A stretch of 64,000 bases of DNA from Achromobacter insolitus (lineage in GTDB: Bacteria > Pseudomonadota > Gammaproteobacteria > Burkholderiales > Burkholderiaceae_B): NCBI RefSeq assembly GCF_002209555.1, contig NZ_NJIF01000001.1, positions 434,001 to 498,000 on the forward strand. Reading direction: 5' to 3'. Positions 7,897 through 17,230 of the stretch are shown here, piece by piece. Every line of letters begins with the position of its first letter. The first letter of the stretch is position 1. A program made the translations under genes and the position numbers. The notes beneath the pieces were generated by a model. It saw only the letters and a list, made by a program, of their open reading frames with translations. It was not told the DNA's origin and did not search any database.

Positions 7897-9129
7897 ATGA
7901 CCAACCACACCCGACTCGACGCCTGGGTTGACGCCCATTTTGATGAAGAAGTCCGTTTCCTGCAGGAGCTGGTGCGCGTGCCCACCGACACGCCTCCCGG
8001 CAACAATGCCCCGCACGCGGAACGCACGGCCGAGCTGCTGCAAGCCTTTGGCCTGGATGCCGAGGCCCATCCGGTGCCTGCGCAGGAAGTGCAAGATTAC
8101 GGACTCCAATCGATCACCAACCTCATCGTGCGCCGCGAGTACGGCGCGGGCGGGCTGCGCGTGGCGCTCAATGCGCATGGCGACGTCGTGCCGCCCGGCG
8201 AGGGCTGGGAACATGATCCCTACGGCGGCGAAATCGACAATGGCAACCTGTACGGCCGCGCCGCCGCCGTCAGCAAGAGCGATTTCGCCAGCTTCACGTT
8301 CGCGTTGCGCGCGCTGGAGGCCGTTGCCCGGCCTACCCGAGGCGCGGTTGAACTGCACTTCACCTACGACGAGGAGTTCGGCGGATTGCTCGGCCCCGGC
8401 TGGCTGCTGTCGCAAGGGCTGACCAAACCCGACCTGCTTATCGCCGCGGGCTTCAGCTATGAGGTCGTCACCGCGCACAACGGCTGCCTGCAAATGGAAG
8501 TGACGGTACACGGCAAGATGGCGCATGCCGCCATTCCCAGCAGCGGCGTGGACGCCTTGCAAGGCGCGGTCACGGTCCTCAATGCGCTGTATGCGCAGAA
8601 CGCGCGCTATCGGGAGATCCGCTCCGACGTGCCGGGAATCAGCCACCCTTACCTGAACGTCGGCCGCATCGAAGGTGGCACCAATACCAACGTAGTGCCG
8701 GGCAAAGTGGTGTTCAAGCTCGACCGCCGCATGATTCCCGAAGAAAACGCGGCAGAGGTCGAAGCCGACATCCGCCGCATCATCAAGGAATCCGCGGCAT
8801 CGGTGCCCGGCATCAGCGTGGACATCAAGCGCCTGCTGCTGGCGAATTCCATGCGCCCCCTGCCCGGCAACCAAGCGCTGGTGCGGGCCATCCAGAAACA
8901 TGGAGAGGAAGTGTTCGGCGAGCCTATCGCCGCCATGGGTACCCCGCTCTATACCGACGTGCGCCTGTACGCCGAAGCGGGCATCCCCGGGGTGATCTAC
9001 GGCGCTGGCCCGCGCACCGTGCTGGAATCTCACGCCAAGCGCAACGATGAGCGCGTGGCGCTGGAAGACTTGCGGCGCGCCACCAAGGTCATCGCACGCA
9101 CACTGGCCGACCTGCTGGACGCCGCCTGA
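7897..9129 (+). CDS. M20-family metallohydrolase in the ureide operon
   Basis: M20 (ArgE/DapE-like) hydrolase of 410 residues. Visible metal-site segments are LNAHGDVV, a late Asp in VSKSDFASF, the YDEEFGG glutamates and the C-terminal LESHAKRNDE histidine. The dimerisation insert contains the usual GKMAHAA and GGTNTNVVPG strands. The gene begins five bases after the allantoate amidohydrolase stop and is surely co-transcribed. This makes an acyl-amino acid or carbamoyl substrate linked to ureide breakdown likely, but the substrate cannot be read from sequence. The segment around residues 120-130 departs from the usual GRG...DMKG form of the family. Confidence 0.85.
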   Translation: MTNHTRLDAWVDAHFDEEVRFLQELVRVPTDTPPGNNAPHAERTAELLQAFGLDAEAHPVPAQEVQDYGLQSITNLIVRREYGAGGLRVALNAHGDVVPPGEGWEHDPYGGEIDNGNLYGRAAAVSKSDFASFTFALRALEAVARPTRGAVELHFTYDEEFGGLLGPGWLLSQGLTKPDLLIAAGFSYEVVTAHNGCLQMEVTVHGKMAHAAIPSSGVDALQGAVTVLNALYAQNARYREIRSDVPGISHPYLNVGRIEGGTNTNVVPGKVVFKLDRRMIPEENAAEVEADIRRIIKESAASVPGISVDIKRLLLANSMRPLPGNQALVRAIQKHGEEVFGEPIAAMGTPLYTDVRLYAEAGIPGVIYGAGPRTVLESHAKRNDERVALEDLRRATKVIARTLADLLDAA

Positions 9130-9160
9130 CGCGGCCGCCCGGCAGGGCAGGCCTGGCGCC

Positions 9161-11209
9161 TCACGCCAGTTTCATTACCCGGCGCCAGAACAGGATTGCG
9201 ACCACCACGAAGACGGCCAGGCCCAGGAAGGACGCCGTCTGCGCAAAGCCTTCGCCGGCGATCGCCAGCGGCGCCTCGGTGCCGGACGCGCCGATGATGC
9301 CGGCCATCAGCACGCCGACCAGGCTTTCGCCGACGATCAGTCCCGAGGCGATCAGCACGCCTCGGCGATTGGCGCTCTCGGCAAATTGCTCGTAGGGCTT
9401 GCCGACCGCAGCCGCCCGGCGGCGCAAAGCCCCCTCCAGCAGCCAGGCCAGGACCGCGCCGACTACGATGGGCGCGGCAACGGTCGGGGGCAGGTAAATG
9501 CCGATACCCACCGCCAGCACCGGAATACGGGCCACGCGGCAGGTGCGCTTCATGATCTCGTCCACCACGATCAGGCCCACGCCGACCGCCATGCCGATCA
9601 GGATCATGGTCCAGTTGAGCTGGTGCGTGAAGATGCCGCGTGCGATCGCCAACATCAGCGTGGCTTGCGGCGCCGAAAGGGCCTGGGCCGGATCCATGCC
9701 TTCTCGCGGCATGGCGTCGGCAAATCCATAAGCGTTGTAGAGCAGTTCCAGCACCGGTGAAATCACGGCCGCGCCGGCCACGCAGCCGATCAGCAAGGCC
9801 ACCTGCTGGCGCCACGGCGTCGCGCCCACCAGCCAACCCGTCTTCAAGTCTTGCAGGTTGTCGTTCGAAATGGAGGCCACGGCCACCACCGCCGAGGTGC
9901 TGAAGATCGACAAGGCGATCGCCATCTGCACGCCATTCTGCGCGCCCAGCAGTTCGCCGCCCAGGGCCAGCATCAGCAGCGACACCAGCACGATGGCGAC
10001 GATGCCCACGCCGGAGATCGGGCTGGTCGAAGATCCCACCAGCCCCGCCATGTAGCCGCAGGCCGCGGCCACGAGGAAACCAAACACGAAAGCGAACAGC
10101 ACGGCATAGGCCACCAGCTTCCAGATTCCGGCGGGCGACAGCGGCGCGCCTGACAGGAAGACCTGGAACGTCACCACCAGAACAGCCACCAGCACCAGCG
10201 TCACCGCCGAAATCCAGCCTGCCGACAGGTCGCGCTCCGTGCGCCGCGCTTGCCCGGCGCGAGCGGCGCCCGCCTTGGTCAACGCGGCAAACGATGCCTT
10301 GACGCCGCGCGCCATCGGCATGAACAGCGTGGCCAGCGTCCAGATGGCGCCCACGCCGATCACGCCGGCGCCGATGAAGCGCACCTGGGACGCCCACAGC
10401 CCGGTGGCGTATTGCGCCAAGGTCTGGCCTGCGGGCATATCGCCCATGGCGCTCAGGATGGGCACGGCAATGCCCCAGGAAATGATCAACCCGGTCAGCA
10501 TGGCCAGGCCCGCAACGATGCCGATCAGGTAGCCGGCGCCCAAGAGCGCCAGTGAAAAGCCCATCGGCAGGCGGAACACCGCGCCGCCCACTTCAAACCA
10601 ACGACTGATGCCGTCACCCAGCACCCGCAGGCCGCTGGCCGCGAAACTGACCGCGGCGGCGACCAGGCCGCCAGCCACGATGTCGCCCATGCCGGTCTCG
10701 GTCTTGGCCGGCGCCCGGCCGTCGTCCCCGGCCTCGTCCTGCGCGCGCTCGGCGCTGCCCACGCGCAGGATTTCAGCAGCGGCCACGCCTTCCGGATAGG
10801 GCAGATCGCTCTGCACCACCATCACGTGGCGCAGCGGAATGGTGAACATCACACCCAACATGCCGCCGGCCGCGCAGATGCCCAGCGTCTGCCAGAAGGG
10901 GAAGCCTTGCCAGTGCCCCATCATGACCAGGGCCGGCAGGATGAAGATGATGGACGACAGGGTCCCGGCCGCCGAGGCCTGGGTCTGCACCATATTGTTT
11001 TCGAGGATGTTTGCGTCCTTGAACAGGCGCAGGACGGACATCGAGATCACCGCAGCCGGAATGGCCGATGAGAACGTCAGGCCCACCTTCAGTCCAAGGA
11101 AGACGTTGGAGGCCGTGAAGATAACGGTGATGATTGCGCCCAGGAGGATGCCGCGGAACGTAAGTTCGGGCAACGTGACCTCTGCCGGGACGCTGATGGG
11201 TTGGGTCAT
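9161..11209 (-). CDS. OPT-family oligopeptide or metal-chelate transporter
   Basis: Polytopic inner-membrane transporter of about 682 residues belonging to the OPT superfamily. The N-terminus shows the family's ELTFRGILLGAIITVIFTASN and NVFLGLKVGLTFSSAIPAAV segments, followed by many hydrophobic helices. OPT proteins import small peptides or metal chelates by proton symport. The start at 11209 is chosen because AAAGGA lies nine bases upstream; two upstream in-frame starts lack this spacing. It converges on the ureide operon with a 31-base gap, so the two are not co-transcribed, but neighbourhood hints at a peptide or ureide-related substrate. Confidence 0.85.
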   Translation of the reverse strand: MTQPISVPAEVTLPELTFRGILLGAIITVIFTASNVFLGLKVGLTFSSAIPAAVISMSVLRLFKDANILENNMVQTQASAAGTLSSIIFILPALVMMGHWQGFPFWQTLGICAAGGMLGVMFTIPLRHVMVVQSDLPYPEGVAAAEILRVGSAERAQDEAGDDGRAPAKTETGMGDIVAGGLVAAAVSFAASGLRVLGDGISRWFEVGGAVFRLPMGFSLALLGAGYLIGIVAGLAMLTGLIISWGIAVPILSAMGDMPAGQTLAQYATGLWASQVRFIGAGVIGVGAIWTLATLFMPMARGVKASFAALTKAGAARAGQARRTERDLSAGWISAVTLVLVAVLVVTFQVFLSGAPLSPAGIWKLVAYAVLFAFVFGFLVAAACGYMAGLVGSSTSPISGVGIVAIVLVSLLMLALGGELLGAQNGVQMAIALSIFSTSAVVAVASISNDNLQDLKTGWLVGATPWRQQVALLIGCVAGAAVISPVLELLYNAYGFADAMPREGMDPAQALSAPQATLMLAIARGIFTHQLNWTMILIGMAVGVGLIVVDEIMKRTCRVARIPVLAVGIGIYLPPTVAAPIVVGAVLAWLLEGALRRRAAAVGKPYEQFAESANRRGVLIASGLIVGESLVGVLMAGIIGASGTEAPLAIAGEGFAQTASFLGLAVFVVVAILFWRRVMKLA

Positions 11210-11434
11210 TGCAGTCATTCCTTTCTTGCCAGCCGCGAATTCTAGCGCCTTCGCGTCCACCCAGTGGCCACATCCCCTAAGACGGTCGCCGGGCGCATCT
11301 TCGGCAGAAGCTGCCGCAAGCTACAAAACCTGCAACAGATTATGCTGAATTTACAGAAATCTCCCTAGAATTTTGATTACCCATGCCTGAAGCTAGGGTC
11401 TAGCATGGACGTCAAACCAGGAGACGACAAGACC

Positions 11435-14116
11435 ATGCGCGACGCCAGTTCCGCCCGCCCCGGGCAAGCTATCCAGCACGATTCCGACCCCGCCGAAACC
11501 GCCGAATGGCGCGATGCGCTGCAGGCACTGGTACAGGCGGAAGGTTCCGAGCGCGCGGGCTATGTGCTGGACAACCTGCTCGGCCACGCCGCGTCGCTGG
11601 GCTTGCGCGCCAACAGCCAGACCCGCACCGCGTACCTCAACACCATTCCCGCCGACGAGGAGCCCCCCTTCCCCGGCAATCTGGCCGTGGAAGAGCGCAT
11701 CGCCCGCATCAACCGCTGGAACGCCCTGGCCATGGTGGTGCGCGCCAACCAGGCGCATGGCGAACTGGGCGGCCACATCGCCAGCTACGCGTCGGCCGCC
11801 GACCTGTTCGAAGTCGGCTTCAACCATTTCTTTCGCGCGCGCACCCAGGATGGCCCGGGAGACCTGGTCTACATGCAGCCGCACTCGGCCCCCGGTGTCT
11901 ATGCCCGCGCCTATCTGGAGGGCTTCCTCAGTGAAGCGGACTTGGCGCATTTCCGGCAGGAAATCACCGCCTCCGCGAACGGCCTGCGCGGCTTGTCGTC
12001 TTACCCGCATCCGTGGCTGATGCCGGACTTCTGGCAATTCCCCACGGGTTCGATGGGCATCGGCCCTATCAACGCGATTTACCAGGCGCGCTTCATGCGC
12101 TACCTCGAGCACCGTTCGCTCATGCCCGGCGCCGACCGCAAGGTCTGGGGCATCTTCGGCGACGGCGAAATGGACGAACCCGAATCCATCGCCGCGCTGA
12201 CACTGGCCGCGCGCGAAAAGCTCGACAACCTGGTGTTCGTGGTCAATTGCAACCTGCAGCGGCTGGACGGCCCGGTGCGCGGCAACGGCCGCATCATCGA
12301 TGAACTGGAAACGCTGTATGCCGGCGCTGGCTGGAACGTCATCAAGCTTGTCTGGGGCAGCGACTGGGACGCTCTCCTGCGGCGCGACACGGGAGGTGCG
12401 CTGGCGCGCGCGTTCGCCAATACCGTGGACGGACAATTCCAGACCTTCGCAGCCAATGATGGCGCCTTCAACCGCGCCCACTTCTTCAACCAGAACCCCG
12501 AGCTGGCGGCGCTGGTGGCAGACTGGAGCGACGAAGCCATCGACCGGCTGCACCGCGGCGGACATGACATGGTGAAGATCCATGCCGCTTACCACCGCGC
12601 CGTGCGCCACCAAGGCCAGCCCACGGTAATCCTGGCGCAGACCAAAAAGGGCTTCGGCATGGGCTCGGCCGGCCAGGGCAAGATGACCACGCACCAGCAG
12701 AAAAAGCTGGACGATGTAGCCCTGCTGGCTTTCCGCGACCGCTTCGCGCTGCCGATCTCGGACGCCGATTGCCTGGCGCTGAAGTTCTACCGCCCCGCCG
12801 AGGACAGCGCCGAACTGCGCCACTTGCAGGCGCGCCGTGCCGCACTCGGCGGGCACATTCCCCGCCGCAACATCGAGGCGCCCAAGCTGGCGCCCCCCCA
12901 AGCGGAACATTGGGCGCGCTTTGCACTGGCCGCGGATGGCAAGGAAATGTCATCCACCATGGCCATCGTGCGCATGCTGACCGCGCTGCTCAAGGACGCC
13001 ACGGTGGGGCCGCGCATCGTGCCCATCGTGGCGGACGAGGCCCGTACTTTCGGCATGGCCAACCTGTTCCGCCAGATCGGCATCTATTCCGCGCAAGGCC
13101 AGTTGTACGAACCCGAAGACATAGGCTCCGTGCTGTACTACCGCGAAGCCCGCGACGGCCAGATCCTCGAAGAAGGCATCACCGAGGCCGGCGCGATTTC
13201 CTCCTGGACGGCTGCCGGCACCAGCTACTCGGTCAACGGGTTGCCGATGCTGCCCTTCTATATCTACTACTCGATGTTCGGCTTCCAGCGCATCGGCGAC
13301 CTGATCTGGGCCGCCGCCGACCAGCGCACGCGCGGCTTCCTCATCGGAGCCACCTCTGGCCGCACCACCCTGGGCGGCGAAGGCTTGCAGCATCAGGACG
13401 GCTCCAGCCACATCATGGCCGCCGCCGTGCCGAACTGCCGCGCCTACGACCCGGCCTATGCCTTCGAGGTCGCCGTCATCGTCGAACACGGCATGCGCCG
13501 CATGCTCGACGAGCAACGCGACGAATTCTTCTACCTGACCGTCACCAACGAAAACCTGGCGCAACCCGACATGCCGCCGGGCGAAGCGGTGCGGGAGGGC
13601 ATCCTGCGCGGCATGTACCTCTTGCGGCCCGCCCGAGGACAGGCCCAGGTACGCCTGCTGGGCGCCGGCCCCATGCTGCGCGAGGCCGAAATGGCCGCGC
13701 AACGATTGCAGGCCGATTATGGCGTGGACGCCGAAGTCTGGAGCGTCACCAGCTTTTCCGAACTGGCCCGCGCCGGACGCGAGGCCGAGCGCGCCCGCGT
13801 GCTGGGGCTGGATGCCAGCGACGACTGGGTGCGGCACTGCCTGGGCGGCAGCGACGCCCCGGTAGTGGCCGCGAGCGACTACATACGGGCCGTGCCCGAA
13901 CAGATCCGCGCCTGGGTGCCTGCCCCCTATCGCACGCTGGGCACCGACGGTTTCGGCCGCAGCGACACCCGCGCCCAGCTGCGCGACTTCTTCGAAGTCA
14001 GCGCCGACTGGATCGTGCTGCATGCCCTGGACAGCCTGGGCCGCGAGGAAGACGCCAAGGGGCTGCGTGTCCGGCTGAACGCCGGCGCCCGCCAGACACC
14101 CCCTTGGCAGCTCTAG
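11435..14116 (+). CDS. aceE: Homodimeric pyruvate dehydrogenase-type E1 (AceE family), stand-alone
   Basis: Large thiamine-diphosphate E1 of the AceE family, about 893 residues against 887 in E. coli. It keeps ELGGHIAS and NHFFRAR in the substrate loop region, the GDGEMDEPES ThDP motif, NCNLQRLDGPV, the ADEARTFGM segment, the EEGITEAGA segment with the catalytic glutamate, and LGTDGFGRSD near the C-terminus. No aceF or lpd adjoins it, unlike the usual aceEF-lpd operon. It may therefore be a paralogue with a different 2-oxo acid preference, such as 2-oxobutanoate (compare MdeB of Pseudomonas), or the only E1 displaced from its partners. AGGAGA lies ten bases before the chosen ATG; an ATG at 11405 adds ten residues but has no clear ribosome site. 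A terminator follows. Confidence 0.88.
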   Translation: MRDASSARPGQAIQHDSDPAETAEWRDALQALVQAEGSERAGYVLDNLLGHAASLGLRANSQTRTAYLNTIPADEEPPFPGNLAVEERIARINRWNALAMVVRANQAHGELGGHIASYASAADLFEVGFNHFFRARTQDGPGDLVYMQPHSAPGVYARAYLEGFLSEADLAHFRQEITASANGLRGLSSYPHPWLMPDFWQFPTGSMGIGPINAIYQARFMRYLEHRSLMPGADRKVWGIFGDGEMDEPESIAALTLAAREKLDNLVFVVNCNLQRLDGPVRGNGRIIDELETLYAGAGWNVIKLVWGSDWDALLRRDTGGALARAFANTVDGQFQTFAANDGAFNRAHFFNQNPELAALVADWSDEAIDRLHRGGHDMVKIHAAYHRAVRHQGQPTVILAQTKKGFGMGSAGQGKMTTHQQKKLDDVALLAFRDRFALPISDADCLALKFYRPAEDSAELRHLQARRAALGGHIPRRNIEAPKLAPPQAEHWARFALAADGKEMSSTMAIVRMLTALLKDATVGPRIVPIVADEARTFGMANLFRQIGIYSAQGQLYEPEDIGSVLYYREARDGQILEEGITEAGAISSWTAAGTSYSVNGLPMLPFYIYYSMFGFQRIGDLIWAAADQRTRGFLIGATSGRTTLGGEGLQHQDGSSHIMAAAVPNCRAYDPAYAFEVAVIVEHGMRRMLDEQRDEFFYLTVTNENLAQPDMPPGEAVREGILRGMYLLRPARGQAQVRLLGAGPMLREAEMAAQRLQADYGVDAEVWSVTSFSELARAGREAERARVLGLDASDDWVRHCLGGSDAPVVAASDYIRAVPEQIRAWVPAPYRTLGTDGFGRSDTRAQLRDFFEVSADWIVLHALDSLGREEDAKGLRVRLNAGARQTPPWQL

Positions 14117-14238
14117 GATTGCAAACCGCGGTGCGGCGAGGTTTTGAGCAAAATCGTCCATTCGCTGCACCGCAACAACCAAGCACCCGCGCTTTCTGTT
14201 GAAATACGGGTGTTCCCAAGCATTTCCAAGAAAATACG

Positions 14239-14260
14239 GCGGGCCGCGAGCCCGCTTTTT
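14239..14260 (+). terminator. Rho-independent terminator after aceE
   Basis: GCGGGC-CGCGA-GCCCGC followed by five T residues, 122 bases after the aceE stop and 62 bases before maeB. It shows that aceE and maeB are separate transcription units. Confidence 0.75.
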
Positions 14261-14322
14261 GCAATCCGCTTTCCTTCCTTTCCTCCTTTCTTTCCATTTA
14301 GCGCCCGCAAGGCCTGTATCCC

Positions 14323-16620
14323 ATGGACGAAACTCTCACCAAAATGGCGTTGGACTACCACGCCTACCCCACTCCCGGCAAAATCTCGGTCACCCCGACC
14401 AAGACGCTGGCCAACCAGGACGACCTGTCCCTGGCCTACTCCCCCGGCGTGGCGGCCGCCTGCATGGCCATCTTCGACCAGGGCGATGACGCAGCCTCGA
14501 AGTACACCTCGCGCGGCAACCTGGTGGGCGTGATCACCAACGGTACCGCCGTGCTGGGCCTGGGCAACATCGGCCCGCTGGCCGCAAAACCCGTCATGGA
14601 AGGCAAGGGCTGCCTGTTCAAGAAGTTCGCCGGCATCGACGTGTTCGACATCGAACTGGCCGAAAACGACCCCGACAAGCTGGTCGACATCATCGCGGCG
14701 CTGGAACCCACGCTGGGCGGCGTCAACCTCGAGGACATCAAGGCGCCCGAGTGCTTCTACATCGAGAAGAAGCTGCGCGAGCGCATGAAGATCCCCGTCT
14801 TCCATGACGACCAGCACGGCACCGCCATCATTTCGTCGGCCGCCATCCTGAATGGCCTGAAGGTCGTGGGCAAGGACATCGGCACGGTCAAGCTGGCCTG
14901 CTCGGGTGCCGGCGCCGCCGCCATCGCCTGCCTGGATCTGCTGGTCCACCTGGGCGTCAAGCGCGAGAACATCTACGTGGTGGACTCGCGTGGCGTGATC
15001 TGGGACGGCCGCGATGAAAACATGGAGGTCAACAAGAAGCGCTACGCGCAGAAGACCGACGCGCGCACGCTGGCCGACGTGGTCAACGGCGCCGACGTGT
15101 TCCTGGGCTGCTCGACCGCAGGCGTGCTGACCGCCGACATGGTCAAGACCATGGCCGCGAGCCCGCTGATCCTGGCTCTGGCCAACCCCGAGCCGGAAAT
15201 CCGTCCCGAAGTGGCCAAGGCCGCCCGCCCGGACTGCATCATCGCCACCGGCCGTTCGGACTACCCGAACCAGGTCAACAACGTGCTGTGCTTCCCGTTC
15301 ATCTTCCGCGGCGCCATGGACGCCGGCGCATCGCGCATCACGGAAGAAATGAAGCTTGCTTGCGTGAAGGCCATCGCCGAACTGGCGCAAGCCGAACAGA
15401 ACGACGAAGTGGCCCGCGCCTACGCTGGCCAGGAACTGTCGTTCGGCCCGGACTACATCATCCCCAAGCCCTTCGACCCGCGCCTGATCGTCCAGATCGC
15501 CCCGGCCGTGGCCCAGGCTGCCGCCGACTCCGGCGTGGCCGCCCGCCCCATCGAGGACATCGAAGCCTACCGCCAAAAGCTCATGGGCTTCGTGTACCAC
15601 TCGGGCCAGTTGATGCGTCCGCTGTTCGCCCAGGCCAAGAAGGCGCCCAAGCGCGTCATCTATGCCGACGGCGAAGACGAGCGCGTGCTGCGCGCGGTGC
15701 AGACCGTGGCCGATGAAAAGCTGGCGTTCCCGATCCTGATCGGCCGCCCGTCCGTCATCGAAATGCGCATCAAGAAGTTCGGCCTGCGCCTGGCGGCCGG
15801 CAAGGACTTCGAGATCGTGGATCCGGAAGACGACAGCCGCTTCAATGAAACCTGGAACGCGTACTACCAGCTCAAGGGCCGCGAAGGCGTGACCCCGGCC
15901 ATCGCCAAGGCGATGATCCGCAAGCACAACACGCTGATCGGCGCGATGCTGCTGCGCCGTGGCGATGCCGACGCCCTGCTCTGCGGGGTGGCCAGCAAGT
16001 ACGACAACCAGCTCAAGTACATCGACGAAATCATCGGCAAGAAGGAAGGCCAGACCTATGCCGCCCTGAACGTGCTGATGCTGCCCGACCAGACCTTGTT
16101 CGTCACCGACACCCACGTCAACGAAAACCCGACGGCCGAGGAAGTCGCCAGCATCACCATCCAGGCCGCCGATGAAATGCTGCGCTTTGGCGTGGTGCCG
16201 AAGATCGCCCTGCTGTCGCACTCCAACTTCGGCAGCCGCATCACGGATTCGTCGCGCAAGATGGCCGCCGCGCGCCAGATGGTGCAGGACCGCGCTCCCG
16301 ACCTGGAAGTCGACGGCGAAATGCACGCCGACGCCGCCCTGTCGGAAAAGATCCGCGTCCTGGCCTACCCGGACAGCACGCTGAAGGGTCGCGCCAACCT
16401 GCTCGTCATGCCCACGCTGGACACCGGCAACATCACGTACAACATGCTGAAGATGACCGGCAGCAATGGCGTCGCGATGGGTCCGATCCTGCTGGGCGCG
16501 GCACGCCCCGTGCACATCCTGACCACCAGCGCCACGGTGCGCCGCATCGTCAACATGACGGCGCTGGCCGTGGTGGATGCTCAGCAGGAAGCCGCCGAGG
16601 CCGCCAAGAAGCGTCGTTGA
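14323..16620 (+). CDS. maeB: NADP-dependent malic enzyme with phosphotransacetylase-like domain
   Basis: Oxidative decarboxylation of malate to pyruvate with NADP. At 765 residues it is the MaeB-type hybrid: malic enzyme N-terminal domain (about 1-190, with YSPGVAAAC and [15 protein letters not shown]), NAD-binding domain (about 190-430, with [14 protein letters not shown] and the ANPEPEI segment), then a C-terminal phosphotransacetylase-like domain (about 440-765, ending in MLGAARPV-type and [12 protein letters not shown] segments). In E. coli the last domain is regulatory rather than catalytic, responding to acetyl-CoA. Terminators lie both before and after the gene, so it is monocistronic. 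It links the malate pool to pyruvate and NADPH. Confidence 0.95.
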   Translation: MDETLTKMALDYHAYPTPGKISVTPTKTLANQDDLSLAYSPGVAAACMAIFDQGDDAASKYTSRGNLVGVITNGTAVLGLGNIGPLAAKPVMEGKGCLFKKFAGIDVFDIELAENDPDKLVDIIAALEPTLGGVNLEDIKAPECFYIEKKLRERMKIPVFHDDQHGTAIISSAAILNGLKVVGKDIGTVKLACSGAGAAAIACLDLLVHLGVKRENIYVVDSRGVIWDGRDENMEVNKKRYAQKTDARTLADVVNGADVFLGCSTAGVLTADMVKTMAASPLILALANPEPEIRPEVAKAARPDCIIATGRSDYPNQVNNVLCFPFIFRGAMDAGASRITEEMKLACVKAIAELAQAEQNDEVARAYAGQELSFGPDYIIPKPFDPRLIVQIAPAVAQAAADSGVAARPIEDIEAYRQKLMGFVYHSGQLMRPLFAQAKKAPKRVIYADGEDERVLRAVQTVADEKLAFPILIGRPSVIEMRIKKFGLRLAAGKDFEIVDPEDDSRFNETWNAYYQLKGREGVTPAIAKAMIRKHNTLIGAMLLRRGDADALLCGVASKYDNQLKYIDEIIGKKEGQTYAALNVLMLPDQTLFVTDTHVNENPTAEEVASITIQAADEMLRFGVVPKIALLSHSNFGSRITDSSRKMAAARQMVQDRAPDLEVDGEMHADAALSEKIRVLAYPDSTLKGRANLLVMPTLDTGNITYNMLKMTGSNGVAMGPILLGAARPVHILTTSATVRRIVNMTALAVVDAQQEAAEAAKKRR

Positions 16621-16643
16621 TCAACGACCGCCGTCAAGGCCAA

Positions 16644-16669
16644 GGGCGCCCTTCGGGGCGCCCTTTTTT
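16644..16669 (+). terminator. Rho-independent terminator after maeB
   Basis: GGGCGCCC-TTCG-GGGCGCCC hairpin with a stable tetraloop and a run of six T residues, 23 bases after the maeB stop. Confidence 0.92.
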
Positions 16670-16754
16670 CATTGTGCGCTGCCCGCTCATCGCATAGCCG
16701 GGCAACCCGGGCTGATGGTAAAAACCAAGTTCAACCTTGTTTTCTGGAGTCCAC

Positions 16755-17207
16755 ATGCTGGCCGACGCCCTGTATGCCTGGTTTCACTACCTGGCCATTT
16801 TCCTGCTCGTGGTGGTGCTGACAGCCGAAGCCGTGCTGCTACGACCCGACCTCACGGCCAATGGCGTCAAGCGCCTGGCCATCTACGACCGCCTCTATCT
16901 GGCCAGCGCCGTGGTGGTGCTCATTACTGGCGTGCTGCGCCTGACCCTGGGCATCAAGGGCGCTGCCTTCTACATGGGCAACCCGTGGTTTCACGCGAAG
17001 ATCACGCTGTTTGTCGTCATCGGCCTCTGTTCGATCCCCCCGACGATGACCTTCCTGCGATGGGCAAAGCAGTCCCGCCAGCAGCCGGGTTTCGTGCCTG
17101 CGGCAGCCGACATCAAGCGCGCCCGCCGCTGGGTCATGATCGAATCGCACCTGTTCATCTTCCTGCCGCTGTTCGCCGTGCTGATGGCCCGCGGCATCGG
17201 CGCGTAA
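16755..17207 (+). CDS. DUF2214-family membrane protein
   Basis: Small integral membrane protein of 150 residues with four hydrophobic segments (about 5-28, 45-66, 78-98 and 128-147). The layout and the FHYLAIFLLVVVLTAEAVLL and GNPWFHAKITLFVVIGL segments match the DUF2214 family, whose function is unknown. Conserved histidines at the membrane face (His11, and His in WFHAK) resemble those of CopD/HemJ-type proteins and could bind a metal or heme; this is a guess. GGAG precedes the ATG at 16755 by five bases. It follows the maeB terminator and faces the minus-strand gene at 17231. Confidence 0.75.
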   Translation: MLADALYAWFHYLAIFLLVVVLTAEAVLLRPDLTANGVKRLAIYDRLYLASAVVVLITGVLRLTLGIKGAAFYMGNPWFHAKITLFVVIGLCSIPPTMTFLRWAKQSRQQPGFVPAAADIKRARRWVMIESHLFIFLPLFAVLMARGIGA

Positions 17208-17230
17208 CACGCGCCAAGAGGCCCTTGCGC

